Shown: positions 43,836-56,887, counted from the first letter of the stretch. The stretch: 64,000 nucleotides of DNA from Centrapalus pauciflorus (GCA_020465985.1 JAANYP010005955.1:242590-306589); one strand, 5' to 3'. The notes: generated by a model not told the origin, from the sequence alone. Made by a program: numbers and translations.

Positions 43836-45438
43836 GAGGCAACGTCGCTGGGTTGAGTTGCTTAGCGATTACAACTGCGAGATTCGTTATCATCCGGGTA
43901 AGGTGAATGTTCTAGCTGATGCCCTGAGCCGAAAGGAACGTGTTAAACCTTTGAGAGTCCGAGCCTTGGTCATGACTATACAGTCAAACCTAAACTCTCA
44001 AGTCATAGAGGCACAAGAAGAAGCAGTCAAGGAGAGTAATCTACTGGATGAAGCCTTGAGAGGAATGGATAAGCAATTTGAAATCAAGTCAGATGGATGT
44101 CGGTACTTCATGAGCAGAATTTGGCTACCAAAACTCGGATGCGTGAGGAAGCTGGTCATGGATGAAGGGCATAAAACAAGATATGCTTTTCGCCCAGGGT
44201 CAGATAAGATGTATCACGACTTAAAGGGAATGTACTGGTGGCCAAACATGAAGGCTGACATTGCTACATATGTCAGGAAGTGCATAACGTGTTTGAAAGT
44301 TAAGGCTGAACACCAGAAACCATCAGGATTGTTAGTTCAACCAGAAATACCCCAATGGAAGTGGGAGAATATCACCATGGACTTCATCACCAAGTTGTCA
44401 AAGACTTCTGGATGTTATGACACCATTTGGGTGATTGTGGATCGACTTACCAAGACCGCACACTTCTTGCCAATCAAGGAGACTTATAAGATGGATAAGT
44501 TAACACGAATCTATCTTAAAGAAGTCGTCTCAAGGCATGGAGTGCCTGTATCAGTTATATCAGATAAAGACAGCCGGTTCTCATCAAGATTTTGGCAATC
44601 ATTGTAGGAGGCATTGGGTACACGCCTAGATATGAGCACAACCTATCACCCACAGACAGATGGTCAGAGTGAAAGGACGATTCAAACTTTGGAAGACATG
44701 CTAAGGGCATGTGTTATCGACTTTGGCAAAAGTTGGGACAGGCACCTGGCATTAGTTGAGTTTTCCAATAACAACAACTATCACTCAAGTATTAAGACCG
44801 CTCCATTCGAGACACTCTATGGGCGAAAGTGTCGATCACCACTTTGTTGGGCTGAGGTGGAAGATAGTCAGATTACTGGACCCGAAATCATCCAGGAGAC
44901 TATTGAAAAGATAGCTCAGATTCGGAACCGATTAAAGATCGCGCGGGATCGACAGAAAAGCTTTGCAGATGTTCGACTGATGGATTTGGAATATCAAGAG
45001 AGAGATCGAGTAATGTTGAAAGTCTCACTTTGGAAAGGCGTAATCTGTTTTGGGAAACGAGGAAACTCAATCCTCGTTATATCGGACCATTCAAGATCAC
45101 CAAAAGAACTAGTCCGGTAGCCTACCGACTCGATCTGCCCCCAGAGCTTGGTAACGTTCATAATACCTTCCACGTATCCAACCTTAAGAAGTGCCTGGCC
45201 GATGAAACACTCGTTATACCCATGGACGAGCTGGAACTAGATGATAAGTTTCATTGAACAATCCGTGGAAATAATGGATCGAGAAGTCAAGAAAGTAAAG
45301 CACAGAAGAATCCCGAAAATAAAAGTCAGATTGAACTCTAAGCGAGGTCCTGAGTTTACGTGGGAACACAAAGATCAGTTCAGGGAAAAATACCCTCATC
45401 TGTTCTCAAATACTCAAGCAGTGGAGAACACGAGCTAA
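43834..45438 (+). pseudogene. integrase with chromodomain-like end, Gypsy G
   Basis: The N-terminal zinc finger is MYHDLKGMYWWPNMK ... CITCLKVKAEH. The expected second His of HHCC (HPG) is Arg (FRPGS), which should abolish zinc binding. The core has MDFITKL, ISDKDSRFSSRFW and TDGQSERTIQTLEDML, with all catalytic acids. GPFKITKRTSPVAYRLDLPP and HNTFHVSNLKKC follow, then a chromodomain-like tail to 45438. Breaks: TAG at 44605-44607, frameshifts near 45050 and 45245. In the clade the chromodomain steers insertion to heterochromatin. Confidence 0.9.
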
Positions 45439-45458
45439 TTTCGGGACGAAATTCCCTT

Positions 45459-45471
45459 AACAGGGGGAGAC
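45459..45471 (+). other. Polypurine tract of Gypsy G
   Basis: AACAGGGGGAGAC immediately before the 3' LTR. Confidence 0.9.
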
Positions 45472-47849
45472 TGTAACAATCGGCATTAAACCAAGTTAGC
45501 AACTACGATCTAATCAGTATTTAATAGCCAATTATGACCTAGTCAGTGATTATTAGAAGTTAATCAAAGTGATTAACAAAGTTCATTAGAAAATTCAACT
45601 CAAATAGAATCAAATTCATCAGTGCGATGAATCGGAAAATCAATTAATCCAATCCATTTACGATATGAGGGATTAATTCAACTAAGTACATAATTAAATT
45701 ATGATTAGTAACACTAATCATACACTAATACAATTACTTAACGTTAAATATGCAACACTAAGACAATTTATTAAAACAATGCATCCAAAAGTATTTATGA
45801 ATTTACAAAAAAAAAAAGGGAAATACAAGAATACATTTCTAGATACTTTTATACAAAAACAATAAATGAAAATACACCAAAAATACCTCCCTTAGGCCAG
45901 CCAATAGGAAGGACAAAAGGACCTTGAAATAATTTATTTTACTCAACATATCAAAATCAAATCCTCTTTATTTCAATTCATCCATGATTTGCGCTATTCT
46001 TCATCATTTCACTATCTTTTCAAGATCCAATTTTCCCTATAAATAGAGAAAATTTCCATTCATTTTAAACAAACCAAAGCCCCTCTTTTCTCTCTTCAAA
46101 AACCGGCCATAAGTCCTCCCAAAGTCAAAAACCTTCAATTTTTGGTGTTCTTGAAGTATTTCAAGTGTTCTTCATATTTTGAAGTGTTCTTGGTGAAACT
46201 TTTGCAAGAGTTTCAACTTCTTCTCATTTGCATTCTTATAAAACATCAAAGTAAGTAAATACTAACTTATTTCATCTTATATTTATGTTTTTATAAGTCT
46301 TGCATAATATATATAGTCACCAACAACAACAAGTTTCATAAAAACTCAAGTTTATAAATATATAAACACATTATGTAAGTGTAAATATTATTAAAACAAG
46401 TGATATATATGTTTTTTATAACTTTTATACAAGTAGTCTTTGAATAAACAACAAGAATGACTAGTTATTTCAAGTTTATGAACTACAGAATTTCGGCAGA
46501 AAAGTTGCATCGACTTTGAAAACTCATACCTAATTCATAACTTAAAAAAATGAGTTGATTCATTTCTCAAAAGTTAGATCTATGTGTTAACTATAAATCT
46601 GGAAGTTTTGATAATTTATTTTGGAGTTTAAGACCTCCAGTAATTATTTGGGGAACCAAAAGTTTGACAGCTCAAAAATGGCCAACATAGGGTTTTCAAC
46701 AAGCTTTTTCCCCAACGTAAACATCTCGAAAAATGGCCGTTCTTGACTTCCAAAATTCTTTGTATTTAGTAGTTTAATACCCAAGAAAACCAAAGCCTAA
46801 AACGTTTTGCAGCTTGGTCAAAAACAGCCTCAAAGTAGTCCGAAAAACCTTCAAAAAAGCTGGAAAAAATATATATATAAACTTGACGTTTTAAGTGGGT
46901 TTTATTTATAAACTTGTAATGATTGGGTGACGTAAGACATAAAAATCTATAAATATACATACTATCATATATTAGAGCTATTAAGGCTCTATTATCATTT
47001 AGGCTCGATTGAGCACATCCGGCTTCATCACCCATCAATCTACGCGAATTTGCATTTTACGCTTATATTTGACATCGCACTCACGGTCAGTCTTCATAGC
47101 CCCTATTTTCACACTGTTATGTTTTGGGGTTGAAATACATGCTTCGTTTTTATATGGACACGAAAACAACTTCATTTCCATTATGTATTACCCATGTTGT
47201 TCCATCGGCCCTTATATCATGAACCGTTAATTGAATTTATTTGTAAGCATAAATATATTGTGGATAGATCTATCGGGAGTCATGTCCCCCATTCGGGTTT
47301 GTTCGGCTCAGCTAACAGCGAGTGCATATATATTTAACACACGGTATTACGTATGGGAATACTGCACAGGGCGAAACTCATTTAATTAAGCTTCGGTTGC
47401 ATCATGGTTTATATTGAATACTTAACATGAAATTTATGTTTTTATAAATTCAAACTCTACTGTTGTTGTCCAAACAAGTCAGATTTACGTGTAAACCTAT
47501 GAGCTCACCAACAATTTTTGTTGACGTATATTAGCGTGTATTTTCAGGAAATTAAGGCAAGTGTGCCTTCAGACGTATCTTTTTCAAGCTTCCGCATCTA
47601 AGGAGTCGCATGAATTTCCGAAAGTACAAGAGATTTAGCTGCATTGTTTTGAATACTTTAATTATGTACTTAAATCTCTGTATTGTGGGAACTTCTTTTT
47701 CTTCATATCAGACTATGTATAACTTTACTATATTTTAAGGTTTTATCAATGTATTTTGAAAACGTCCATATAGTGGTCGTTCGTTATGATTATGGTTATG
47801 CTTCCGTGACGTCGCGCTTCATTGCCAACCGGGGTAACGGGGTGTGACA
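45472..47849 (+). repeat. 3' LTR of Gypsy G
   Basis: 2,378 bp, TGTAACAATC to GGGTGTGACA. It has a good TATA box (TATAAATAG, about 46038). It is clearly diverged from the 5' LTR, including small indels (for example the A-run near 45810 is longer). Confidence 0.95.
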
Positions 47850-47854
47850 TGTTA
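47850..47854. repeat. Target-site duplication of Gypsy G, right copy (TGTTA)
   Basis: Five-base match to 37454-37458. Confidence 0.92.
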
Positions 47855-50107
47855 TGTTCAGGACCATATTTACTTTAGACATAGACCATACCAGCTCTTT
47901 CTTTCTGTATTCTCTCAACATCATCTGATTATTGTCTGCTTGCTCCCCCTTGGAACGATCATGAAGTTCCATGATGAGACTTCGGCTGTAATTGTCTGGG
48001 TCCTTCATGAATACAACTCTGAATTGGTCTTCACGGAAAGGTTTACAGAGGTCATCAAAAGACATTTTAGAGAGATAGGATTATAAGCCTCTGGTTTGGC
48101 CCACGATCTGTTTCAGCCTGGTTGAAACGTAGAAGGGATGATAAACTTGTTGGTGATGAGTGTCAACCAGTGATAATTTATCCTGAGGAGGTAGTTCATC
48201 CACGTTTCCTCTTGAGAACCAGTACACCCACCTGGCTTCTGATTCTTGATATGTGGCTTCGGTCTCGGGTGCACCAGTTTAGAAACAGTCTACTATCGTT
48301 GTAGATTGGACTTGAGGGAGAGGATAGATTGGTAATCTGATCTTTAGGGATATGGTGTTAGGGGTCGGTTGGGAAGTGGTCGGAGCAGATGTTGTGGGGG
48401 TTGAGGTTGTTTTAGGTCATGTTTCCGGTTCTGGCTTAGTTGGCTCGTTTAAGAAGTCAAATGATGAGGAGGTGTCGTCGGAGTTAAGTCTAATCGACTC
48501 AGATTCAGTGTCTGCCATACGACCCTCATAAAGTGTCAACGCCAAAGATTCATCAACCCCTTACCTTTCTAATACTTGAAAATCTTAGGCTATATGATCT
48601 GACCCCTTTTTTCTGTATCCGATCCCTATCCTTGTACCACTTCTGCCGCACACTCAGGCTCTATCCTGGGGCGTTTCTCCCCCTCAGGATGATCAGGATC
48701 GTTGCATCATCATGTTTTCTCTTCCAACGCATGCCTGAGGCTGACAGACTTGTTAAAGATCGATCACTGTTGTTTCATGTCAATCTATCTTTTTATTAGT
48801 ATCTGCATCCACCCGCAAAATTAACCATTGCAGAATGTCTATTTACTCTATAAAAAGAGGATCTGTGGTTGCCATCTAACCTTGAAGGGTGTGGATGGCA
48901 GCTGAAGACGGACTGATGGGGTTCCCGGTGGTAGAGCTCTTGAGTCGCAGCCCCCTCTCCTTTGAGGCTAGAAAGGATAGAGGAATGTTGTTCCTCAGTT
49001 GTTTCCTTAAGGGCAGCCAGGTCAGCCCGGTTGGCAAAACCAGCTTCACGAAGAATTGCAGTTAACATCTCGGGAGTTACCCCGTGATGGCCTGATGCGG
49101 ACGGCATTGTGGTGGCCGCTACTTGACTTCCATCCATCAGCTCTGCATCACGAGGTGGGGATGCAGATCGGTATGTTGGAGAAGGAGTCATGGAGACGTC
49201 TATTGTTAGAGGTTATGTGATATGTAGTGGGGTAGAGTCTGTGGTCAAATGAACGGTGGTCATCGGGGGCAGCGCGTGACCATTTTCAACATATCCCCCC
49301 TCCGAGCGAGGGGGTGATGACATGTGTGGTTGTTCCTTGTCGAGTGAAACAGGTTCCCGTTGGGGGAACCTGAGTGGCTGGGGGGTTAGCATCGGCTACT
49401 GGATTGGCAGCCTTATTCGGACTTTTCTGGCTTTGGGTTAATGGTTTACCCTTGGCTCTCACTCCCTCAACCCTCATTAGGTCAGAGACTATCCGTTCAG
49501 AATCTGCCATCTTTGCCCTCTAACCTCCTTCTCCCTTCCTATCTACGCTCATCTCCCACTCACCTGACCCTAAGATATTATCACTTTCCACCTCTTCTCC
49601 CTCATCCACACTCGAATTCTTCTCAGTGGCCGAAATGGATGACTCTGTCAGATCTAACAGAGTCTCTTCTGGATACACACCCTGAATGTAAACCCTTACC
49701 CTTTTGACATCTAGCCTCCAAGTCGAAGAAGGGACTGATGAATGTCCATCACAGGCACCCGAGAAAGTTACCTCAGGATCTTGAATCTTGGATGTGCCAC
49801 AGTTTTATCAACATCAGCACCCGACCGTTCATGATTTTCGTCATCATGATCCATGGTGTACTGAATGTATATTTGTAGGATACGTTTAAAGTGGATGAAT
49901 TTCCTTTCTCTCTTAGTCCGTTGTCCTGGACCGCCCTTTTGAGTTATCAAAGAGGAATTGAGCATAGTCGTAGTGGCGATCATGAGCGAAGGCAGAGAAC
50001 ATATCCAAGACGTGAATGACGGCCGAGTCATGCCCAGAGTGTTTCCCGGTGAACCATCTGTTGAGGACATCGAAGAAGAAACGCCAATGGGATTGCAGTT
50101 GTTTCAT
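47855..50107 (-). pseudogene. ORF3 central part, element D
   Basis: Fragments in several frames match element B: QSHWRFFFDVLNRWFTGKHS and GHDSAVIHVLDMFSAF (50107-49913), a Ser/Pro/Thr-rich middle (49510-49286, 49191-48796 with GHHGVTPEMLTAILREAGF), and REDQFRVVFMKDPDNYSRSL (48065 on). The last piece runs up to the Gypsy G insertion. It has many stops. The preserved order shows that ORF3 is an old part of this lineage, not a recent capture by B. Confidence 0.8.
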
Positions 50108-50159
50108 CTTAATTTCGGATGACTTTGTTAAGGTGCTGTCATATCCGAAGAAGGTCTAT

Positions 50160-50532
50160 TTTCTGAGGGAATAATGTTTTGTTGGAAGGCGGAGAATGTT
50201 GCTGATGGCTTCAAGGGTGAGACAATTGGAACAGGATCAATTTTTGTCACAATGTGAGGGATTGCCTCATTGACATATTTTAGGTGGAACCAAAATTATT
50301 GTAGGTAGATGATGAGTATGACTATGGCAGTGGTTAGGGAGTAGAAGATAGGGAGGCCTTTGAGGATATCAAATTTGATATCCTTGACTTCTTCACGGAG
50401 AAGTGAAAGGTCGAGCTGCCAGTTGTGGGGAGCGAATTCAAAATAGTGCGCTAGATATAGGAGGGTGGCTTCTGGCAGCTCTCTGTTGTTGTGAGGGATA
50501 TGGGGAATGGTTAGGGTGATTGGCTGTTCCAT
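50160..50532 (-). pseudogene. ORF3 N-terminal domain, element D
   Basis: Starts MEQPITLTIPHIPHNNRELP at 50532, equivalent to 7942 in B, and contains FAPHNWQLDLSLL and LPIFYSLTTAIVILIIYLQ. A stop follows at 50296, and QFW-equivalent codons continue out of frame. A CAG acceptor-like site is 6 bases upstream of the start codon (50538), with a CTAAC word at 50560. Confidence 0.7.
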
Positions 50533-52100
50533 GTGTCCTGTATGAATTCAGAATGGTTAGCTAAACAGACTTGTATTAATAAGTTATTCATTGTGATTTA
50601 GTCTGAAATTGGTGTGAGATAGAACCAAATTATATTTAAAGCATCAAAATTTTTATGAGTAGAATAAAAGTTCTACTGAAAGAAATCCAAAGTCGCTCGT
50701 TGAGAGACTGATGTTCGATTAGACGTGTTCACTCAAACACCTATTGCTAACTAGAACCAATGGTGCAAAGACTAGGAACTTATTTTATTTTGTTGAAAAT
50801 TTTGATATCCATTGAACGAAAAAAGAAAAAATGACTAAGTGTTGAACTTCGGATGGGCATACCATCCGAAGTTCGAATGAACCCCTTTGGATAAATATGA
50901 TGATGTATGAACCGAAATTCTGATGTGACACCAGAATTTCATGTGTCATCCAGAACTTCGGGTGCACCGGAATGCGTACTTAGAACATAATATTAAATGT
51001 GTTCATGCACATGCAAACGACTATGGTGCCATATTCACTAAATGGCTTAAAAATGCAGATCCTGACGCTACATATGATAACAAACAACTTTAACTAACTA
51101 CACTAACACTTAAAATAAGTTCTAATATCCTAAAAGAATATAAATCAGAGGGAAAACCCTCAAAATATCAAGAAACTGAGAACTACGTAAACGCATGATA
51201 TATAGAAAAGTAAAAGAAGATTAAGGTTACCTGACGTGCGATTTGAAGGAAATTGCAAGAATCTGTTAGAAAAACGAGCAGAAAAGGAGATTTTTAGAGT
51301 GATTTGTGTGTGAGTATGACGGTGTTGACGGTAACTGATAGGTCGGAGAATAAGAAGAAGATTATACTGGACCCCCCACCCTTTTTATAGAAAGAGAGGG
51401 TGGCCGGGTTTGCCCATGACCCAGCGTCCTTGGGCGCAAAAACATAATAAAATAAAACATTGGGCTTTCGGACAAACTTTAACAGTAATCAAAACAAAAA
51501 AAGTTGATTTAACAAAAAAAACTTTTTACCAAAATATAAAATCTTTTTGTGTGTTTCATTTATAAACTAATAAAATAACTAAATTAATTGAAATATATAA
51601 GGGGAACAAAAAATTAAAATCTTTTCGAATTTTGCAAATGAAAGAATTAGATAAAATCCTTTTGTATTTTTAAGGTTTTTCAAAGTAAGAAAAAAATTGA
51701 AGAAAAATAGAATGTAAATACAATTCATCTTTTCTCCCCTTACAACTGTGAATCTTTTAAAATTAATTTAAAGATTTGTGCAAGCTTGTAAAGAAAGAGA
51801 TACTCCCCCTCAAATAATCAGTTATCATTTTGAATTCAACCTAGAGCCCCGATAGAGTAATGAAAGACCGGCAAACCTGGATATTTTAGCGTCCTACTCA
51901 AACTGAACATTTCACATACCAGTTGTCAGGTTCACCACATTAATGAAGTACATAGATAAACGGACACCGAAAATAATTTTGTGACACTTCCTTTAAATTG
52001 ATGTACCAAATTTTTTCTAAATAAAGGAATTTCATGTTATTAAGACAATTGCTTGAAACAAAGTTATTTAAAGAATATCTGATATCAACTAGAGGGGGGA
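50533..52100 (-). other. Noncoding spacer between pol and ORF3, element D
   Basis: Equivalent to 7997-9923 in B and similarly AT-rich, without a gene. A CCATCCGAAGTTCG / CTTCGGATGG pair near 50847-50875 is a remnant of the repeat words of B. The block ACCGGCAAACCTGGATATT near 51869 is conserved with B. Confidence 0.6.
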
Positions 52101-53650
52101 TTTAACATGCCAAGCTATTCGTCTAGAGCGTTAGTATAAATACCAGCAAGTTGAAATTTCGTGCCTACAAAATACAGTTCTATTGTCCATTTTTCTACGT
52201 TGTCTTTAGTGAACTGATACCTAATGTTTATGTGTTTTGTTCTTGAGTGCTGCACAGGATTGCAAGATATATCAATTGCACTTCGGGATTCACAATATAT
52301 TGGGATGTTGGTGAGAGAAAATTCATAATCACGTAATTGTGTCCTCATCCATAACACCTGAGACCAACAACTTGTTGTTGCTAAGTACTCAGCTTCGGCT
52401 GTCGATGCGGACATACACTTTTGCTTTTTTGGGAGACCATCTCATTGGTTTGTCAGCAAAATGCAACCTGCAAAATCAACATCTGAAAAAGCGATAAGAT
52501 CGAAGTTGGTTCCCTTGGATACCATAGACCAAGGTTTGGTGAACCCTTAAGATAATGAAAGATGCGTCTAACCGAAGTAACGTGTGATTCTTTTGGGTCA
52601 TCCTGAAAGCGAGCACAAAGACATGTAGAAAACATTATATCTGGCTACTAGCCGTAACGTAGAGTAAGGAACCAATCATCCCTTTTTAAGTTTTGTTGTT
52701 GACACTTTTCCCAGAAGGATTAGTGTCCAATTTACAGTTTGAATACACGGGAGTTGTGATAACCGTGTAAGAGTCTAACTTCTACTTCTTAAGAATGTCA
52801 AGAGTATATTTCGACTGGTTCACAAATATCCCATCTTCAAGTTGTTTGACTTGTAATCCGAGGAAATAGTTCATCTCCCCCATCGTACTCATCTCAAACC
52901 TTGACTCCATTAGGGATGAAAATTCCTTACAAAACTTAAGGTCAAAAGATCCAAAGATAATGTCATCTACAAAAATTTGGACTAGCATTATATGTGGGCC
53001 TTCCCTTTTTGTGAATAGAGTTGTGTCCACCACACCTATACTAAATCCGACAGAAGTAAGAAAGTTCGAGAGTCTGTCATACCAAGCTCGAGGTGATTGT
53101 TTTAAAGCATAAAGAGCTTTATATTGCACATTAACATGGTCTGGTTTATGTGCATTAATAAAACCTTGTGGTTGTTAAACATACACCTCCTTGTTTTGTT
53201 CACCGTTTAAAAATGCAGTCTTGACGTCCATGTCTGAAGTCTATGTGTGCCGCATACGCCAACAAGATTCGGATAGCTTTAATCTGTGCAACTATAGAGA
53301 ACGACTCGTCATAATCAATGTCTTCTTGCTGTCGGTAGCCTTTAGCGACTAGCGTCGCCTTGTTTCTTACAACAATACCGTTCTCATCTTGTTTGTTATT
53401 GAAGATCGATTTTTTCCTGATTATAGCTCGGCCTTTTGGTTTGGGAACTAACCGCCATACCCTTAGTTGTTCAAACTAGTTGAGCTCTTCTTGCTTTGCT
53501 ACTATCTAGTCGGGGTCTTCCACGACTTCATCCACAAGAGCAAGCTCAATCATACTAAGGAATGACACAAAAAGACATTCATTAGCAGATGCCCTTCGAG
53601 TTTGAACCCCAGTGGATAGATCACCAATGATTTGTTCAGTTGGGTGATCA
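52101..53650 (-). pseudogene. reverse transcriptase and RNase H, element D
   Basis: 53129-52782 has ALKQSPRAWYDRLSNFL, the catalytic FVDDIIFGS and FFLGLQVKQ-like motifs (here YFLGLQVKQ). RNase H fragments are at 52635-52453 (FSTCLCARFQDDPKESHVTS) and 52414-52115 (STAEAEYLATTSC; SRTKHINIRYQFTKDNVEK). The N-terminal RT (53650-53200) is present but full of stops. The gene is closely related to 11201-9924 of B and clearly dead. Confidence 0.85.
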
Positions 53651-53706
53651 CGGGTCCATTTTGTTTCGTGTGGAAGGGGTGAACGTGAGGGAAACTAAGT
53701 GGTTTG

Positions 53707-54757
53707 TGTTAGGCACAAAAAGGCCATAGTCAAACCTGTTGTACATATTAGGGGGAGATGTTTAATCAAACCTGTTTGATGCACTTGAAGGTATAACTTA
53801 AGGCCTGTTAATGCCTTATTGAAACCTGATAAGTGATTTGCAATATTAGTCAAAGTTGTTTACTCTGTTGCATTTGTTGCAACTAAGGCAGATTGTCCAA
53901 GCTATTCTATTCTGTTAAACAGGTTGGACAAATACTAAGTGTTCTGTGTTTTGTGAACAGCCTAAACACTTTATGGAATATCTTTCCAAGTCCTCATGTA
54001 TTGTTTTGGACTACAAGATTAGTTTACAAAGTCGAAGAGAAAGTTGAAAATAGAAGATGCAAAAGACACCCTACGCTAATCTGTAACATGAAGACAAAGT
54101 GGATATTTGAAATGGGTGACAGACCATTTCTTATATCAAAATGGCCTTAACAGAAGATGAATGGTTCAAAGTTGACATTCCTCTTTTGGTTAAAGCCTTT
54201 TGCAACTAAGTCAAAAAGAAAAAGACAAAGATTCTGCCATGTAGAGACATGTCTGCTTTATCAGAATGTGCAGAAAAGTTATTTTGTCTTTTTCGAAATA
54301 CATCCCACTATCTCCTTGTCCAATGAGAAAGCTTCACTGAGATTCTCAGTGAGAGTATAAAAGGAAGCTTCTAAGGAATGTGAGAGAACCAAGATAGAGA
54401 AATTCAGATCGTGCATAGAAGTGTGTTTTTCATGCATGCAAGTCTGCTTAATAAAAACAGTAACGTGTGTCAAAATTGTTATTATTCAAGCTGTCCATCT
54501 GTGACTTGTAACATAGTGAGTTCATCTTAGTGAGTGTATTCATTGTACCTAGTCTGAGTGTGTCTTAGATTTGTTAAACATCTGTTGTATCTGTCATCTC
54601 AGCTTGAACCATTCCGCAGTTCAAGCTTGTTTGTAATTAACACTTGTAGATTATATACACAAACATTGAGAAAAGTGTGTTGAGTTTTAATTTGCTGTAT
54701 TCACCCCCCCCTCTACAGCTCAGAACAACATACTAGGGAAACCTTTTGGGACCTACA
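53707..54757 (+). mobile_element. Solo LTR, same SIRE/Maximus-like family as element E
   Basis: 1,051 bp from TGTTAGGCACAAAAAGG to CCTTTTGGGACCTACA, in the opposite orientation to the E LTR. It interrupts the pre-RT linker of D; flanks are GTTTG and GTTAG, a five-base target duplication with one mismatch. It has a TATA box TATAAAAGG near 54356. No internal sequence remains, so unequal recombination between LTRs removed it. Confidence 0.9.
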
Positions 54758-54759
54758 GT

Positions 54760-55361
54760 TAGTGGGAGGACGGATAATGTGTTCTGATCAATGATTTCGA
54801 GTGAGGGCACCACTGGTTCCAGTTCAGATTCTGTTGGTTCTTGTAAAGGGATAATGTTCGATACAATATGGGAGGGTATAATTGGAGTGGATTCAACTCT
54901 TGAGATTTGTGTGGTAGAAGGTGAAGACAATGAAGATCGTAGAGGTGTAGGAACTTTGTGGATCTGAAGGTGATAGATGAACTGTTGAATCAGATGAATT
55001 TGTATTAACTGCAGAATTTGAAACAAAAGAATATTGAATAATAGAACCAAATTATTCAACATAAAATGGGTCAAACAAATTTATTAAATCAGAAGAAGAA
55101 AAATAAGTTGGGTTAGAAGAGTCTCCAGGCGTTGGAGTAACGCGAGGTCCTGATAGGTCAACTTCCGGAGCCATTTCAGCCATCTCATCAAATGTGATGT
55201 TCAAACTTTCGTTGACTGTCCTGGTACAAGTGTTGTACGCGCGATATTCCTTTGAGTAGGATGAGTATCCAATAAAGATCACTTCGTCTACTTTCTCGTT
55301 AAATTTTCTGAGGTTGTCCTTGTCATTAAGCACATAGCACCTGCAACCAAAAACTCGTAAG

Positions 55362-55363
<2 letters not shown>
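54760..55363 (-). pseudogene. Integrase C-terminal block and linker, element D
   Basis: 55333-55052 encodes VLNDKDNLRKFNEKVDEVIF / IGYSSYSKEYRAYN, equivalent to 12180-12060 in B, and 55074-54760 a Ser/Pro-rich linker (ESTPIIPSHIVSNIIPL). It stops at the solo LTR. The upstream part of integrase is beyond the Helitron-like insert (56888 on). Confidence 0.8.
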
Positions 55364-55418
<55 letters not shown>

Positions 55419-56887
55419 CACACACATATCAGCTACGCTAATGGCATTTTTTTTATTACACACACATATCAGCTACGCTAATGACGTTTTTTTTTTTAAT
55501 TTCAGTTTCTCATAACACACCCTTATCTTAACTTTATCTTTTATTTAGCCCTTTTATTTTAATAAATTTTTGTTTACTCTTATTTTAACATTTATTATTA
55601 CAATATTTTATTAGACTTAATATTATGATTTTAATTATACTTATGTTTGTAGTATATATATTACCATATTGGATACGCTAATGGCGTGTTTTTTTTATTT
55701 TAATTTTTCATAACACACCATTATGTTACCATTATTTTTTATTTAGCTCTTTTATTTTAATAACTTTTTTTACTCCTATTTTAACATGTATTACTACAAT
55801 ATTTTATTACACACTTAATATTATGATTTTAATTATACGTATGTTTGTACTTATGTTTAATAAAAAGAATTTATTAGTCAAATGTTAGGAGCAAGCCGAT
55901 GACATTTTTCTATTTCTATTTTAAATTTAATTTTTTTCATAACACACCATTATGTTAGCGTTATCTTTAATTTAGTCCTTTTAATTTATTTCTATTTTAA
56001 CATTTATTATTACAATATTTTATTACACACTTAAAATTATTATTATAATTATACTTATGTTTGGAGTTATTTATAATTGTGTGAAAAATAATTTATTATT
56101 CAAATGCATGGAGTAGGCCAATGGCATTTGTTCGTTCTTTTTTTATTTTAAATTTAATTCTTTTATAACACACCATTATCTTAGCATTATCTTTTATTAA
56201 GCCCTTATATTTTAATAAGATTTTGTTTAGTCCCATTTTAACATTTATTATACAACATTTTCATACACACTTAAAATTATGATTTTAATTATACTTATGT
56301 TCGGAGTTGTTTTTAGAAACTATTATGGTATTTTTAATTGTATGAAAAAAACTTTATAATTCAAATGCACGATACAAAATTTAATGAAATTGCTTTATAT
56401 TTAAAATGTTACTATTTAATGTTCATATTATTTTATTAAATATGATAATGTATAACATTGAACACTACTACTATATTGTTGAGCAACCCTGATCAATGTA
56501 TTAGAGACATTATCGTTATAAATTTATTTGATTTGGTCGTAAAAGCAACAAATTAAATTGGTGAGTAAATCTAATCAATGTCAAATTTTCAAATTCTGGG
56601 TATGAATATTTAATTAATTAAGTCTGGTTCCGATCCAGTTTAATAAGACATTGTTTGTAATTTTAACATTGCAAAATCTAGAAATCAATGATAATAAACA
56701 ACTAACAGTATCATTTGTCTTGCTTTTTGAATGTATATCAACTTTCCAATTTCACAATTCGGTCTTGATTCAGTTGTGTTTCGTTATTTGAATTGCTTGA
56801 AAAGTATTTTTGTTCATTTATTTTTATATTTTATTTTGTAACTAATTATTTTTTACGTCGCAGCAACGCACGGGTGTTAATTACTCG
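55364..56887. mobile_element. Helitron-like insert with internal tandem repeats
   Basis: The 1,524-bp insert splits the integrase of D between an A and a T (GTAAGTA / TTTGATATAAGG) without a target duplication, as Helitrons do. Its right end, CGCAGCAACGCACGGGTG then TTAATTACTCG, resembles the GC-rich 3' end of plant Helitrons. The left end begins with a TA microsatellite and lacks the canonical TC, and the right end is CTCG rather than CTRR. Inside are about four diverged repeats of 198-229 bp. No gene. Confidence 0.5.
55511..56340. repeat. Four diverged tandem repeats of about 198-229 bp
   Basis: Units start with CATAACACACCATTAT at 55511, 55709, 55938 and about 56164 and contain TTTTAACATTTATTATTACA and ATTATGATTTTAATTATACT in the same order. 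Confidence 0.85.

Larger units (their letters stand above)
37459..47849 (+). mobile_element. Ty3/Gypsy chromovirus G (Tekay/Del-like), full length, defective
   Basis: The 5' LTR is 37459-39870, PBS 39874-39887, an upstream acidic ORF 39994-40790, gag-protease-RT-RNase H-integrase 41018-45438 with a chromodomain-like tail, PPT 45459-45471 and 3' LTR 45472-47849. RT before integrase makes it Ty3/Gypsy. The chromodomain-type end (IKVRLNSKRGPEFTWE ... KYPHLF) and the YWWPNMK and PWGAPVLFVKKKD motifs point to the Tekay/Del clade. The LTRs differ visibly (about one change per 10-20 bases in the first 100), and at least ten stops or shifts disable the coding region. Confidence 0.95.

Noticed and set aside
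53893..54473. Short open frames of 60-85 codons inside the solo LTR (and 29875-30454 in the E LTR)
   Set aside because: They lie wholly within LTR sequence, overlap on both strands and carry no domain.
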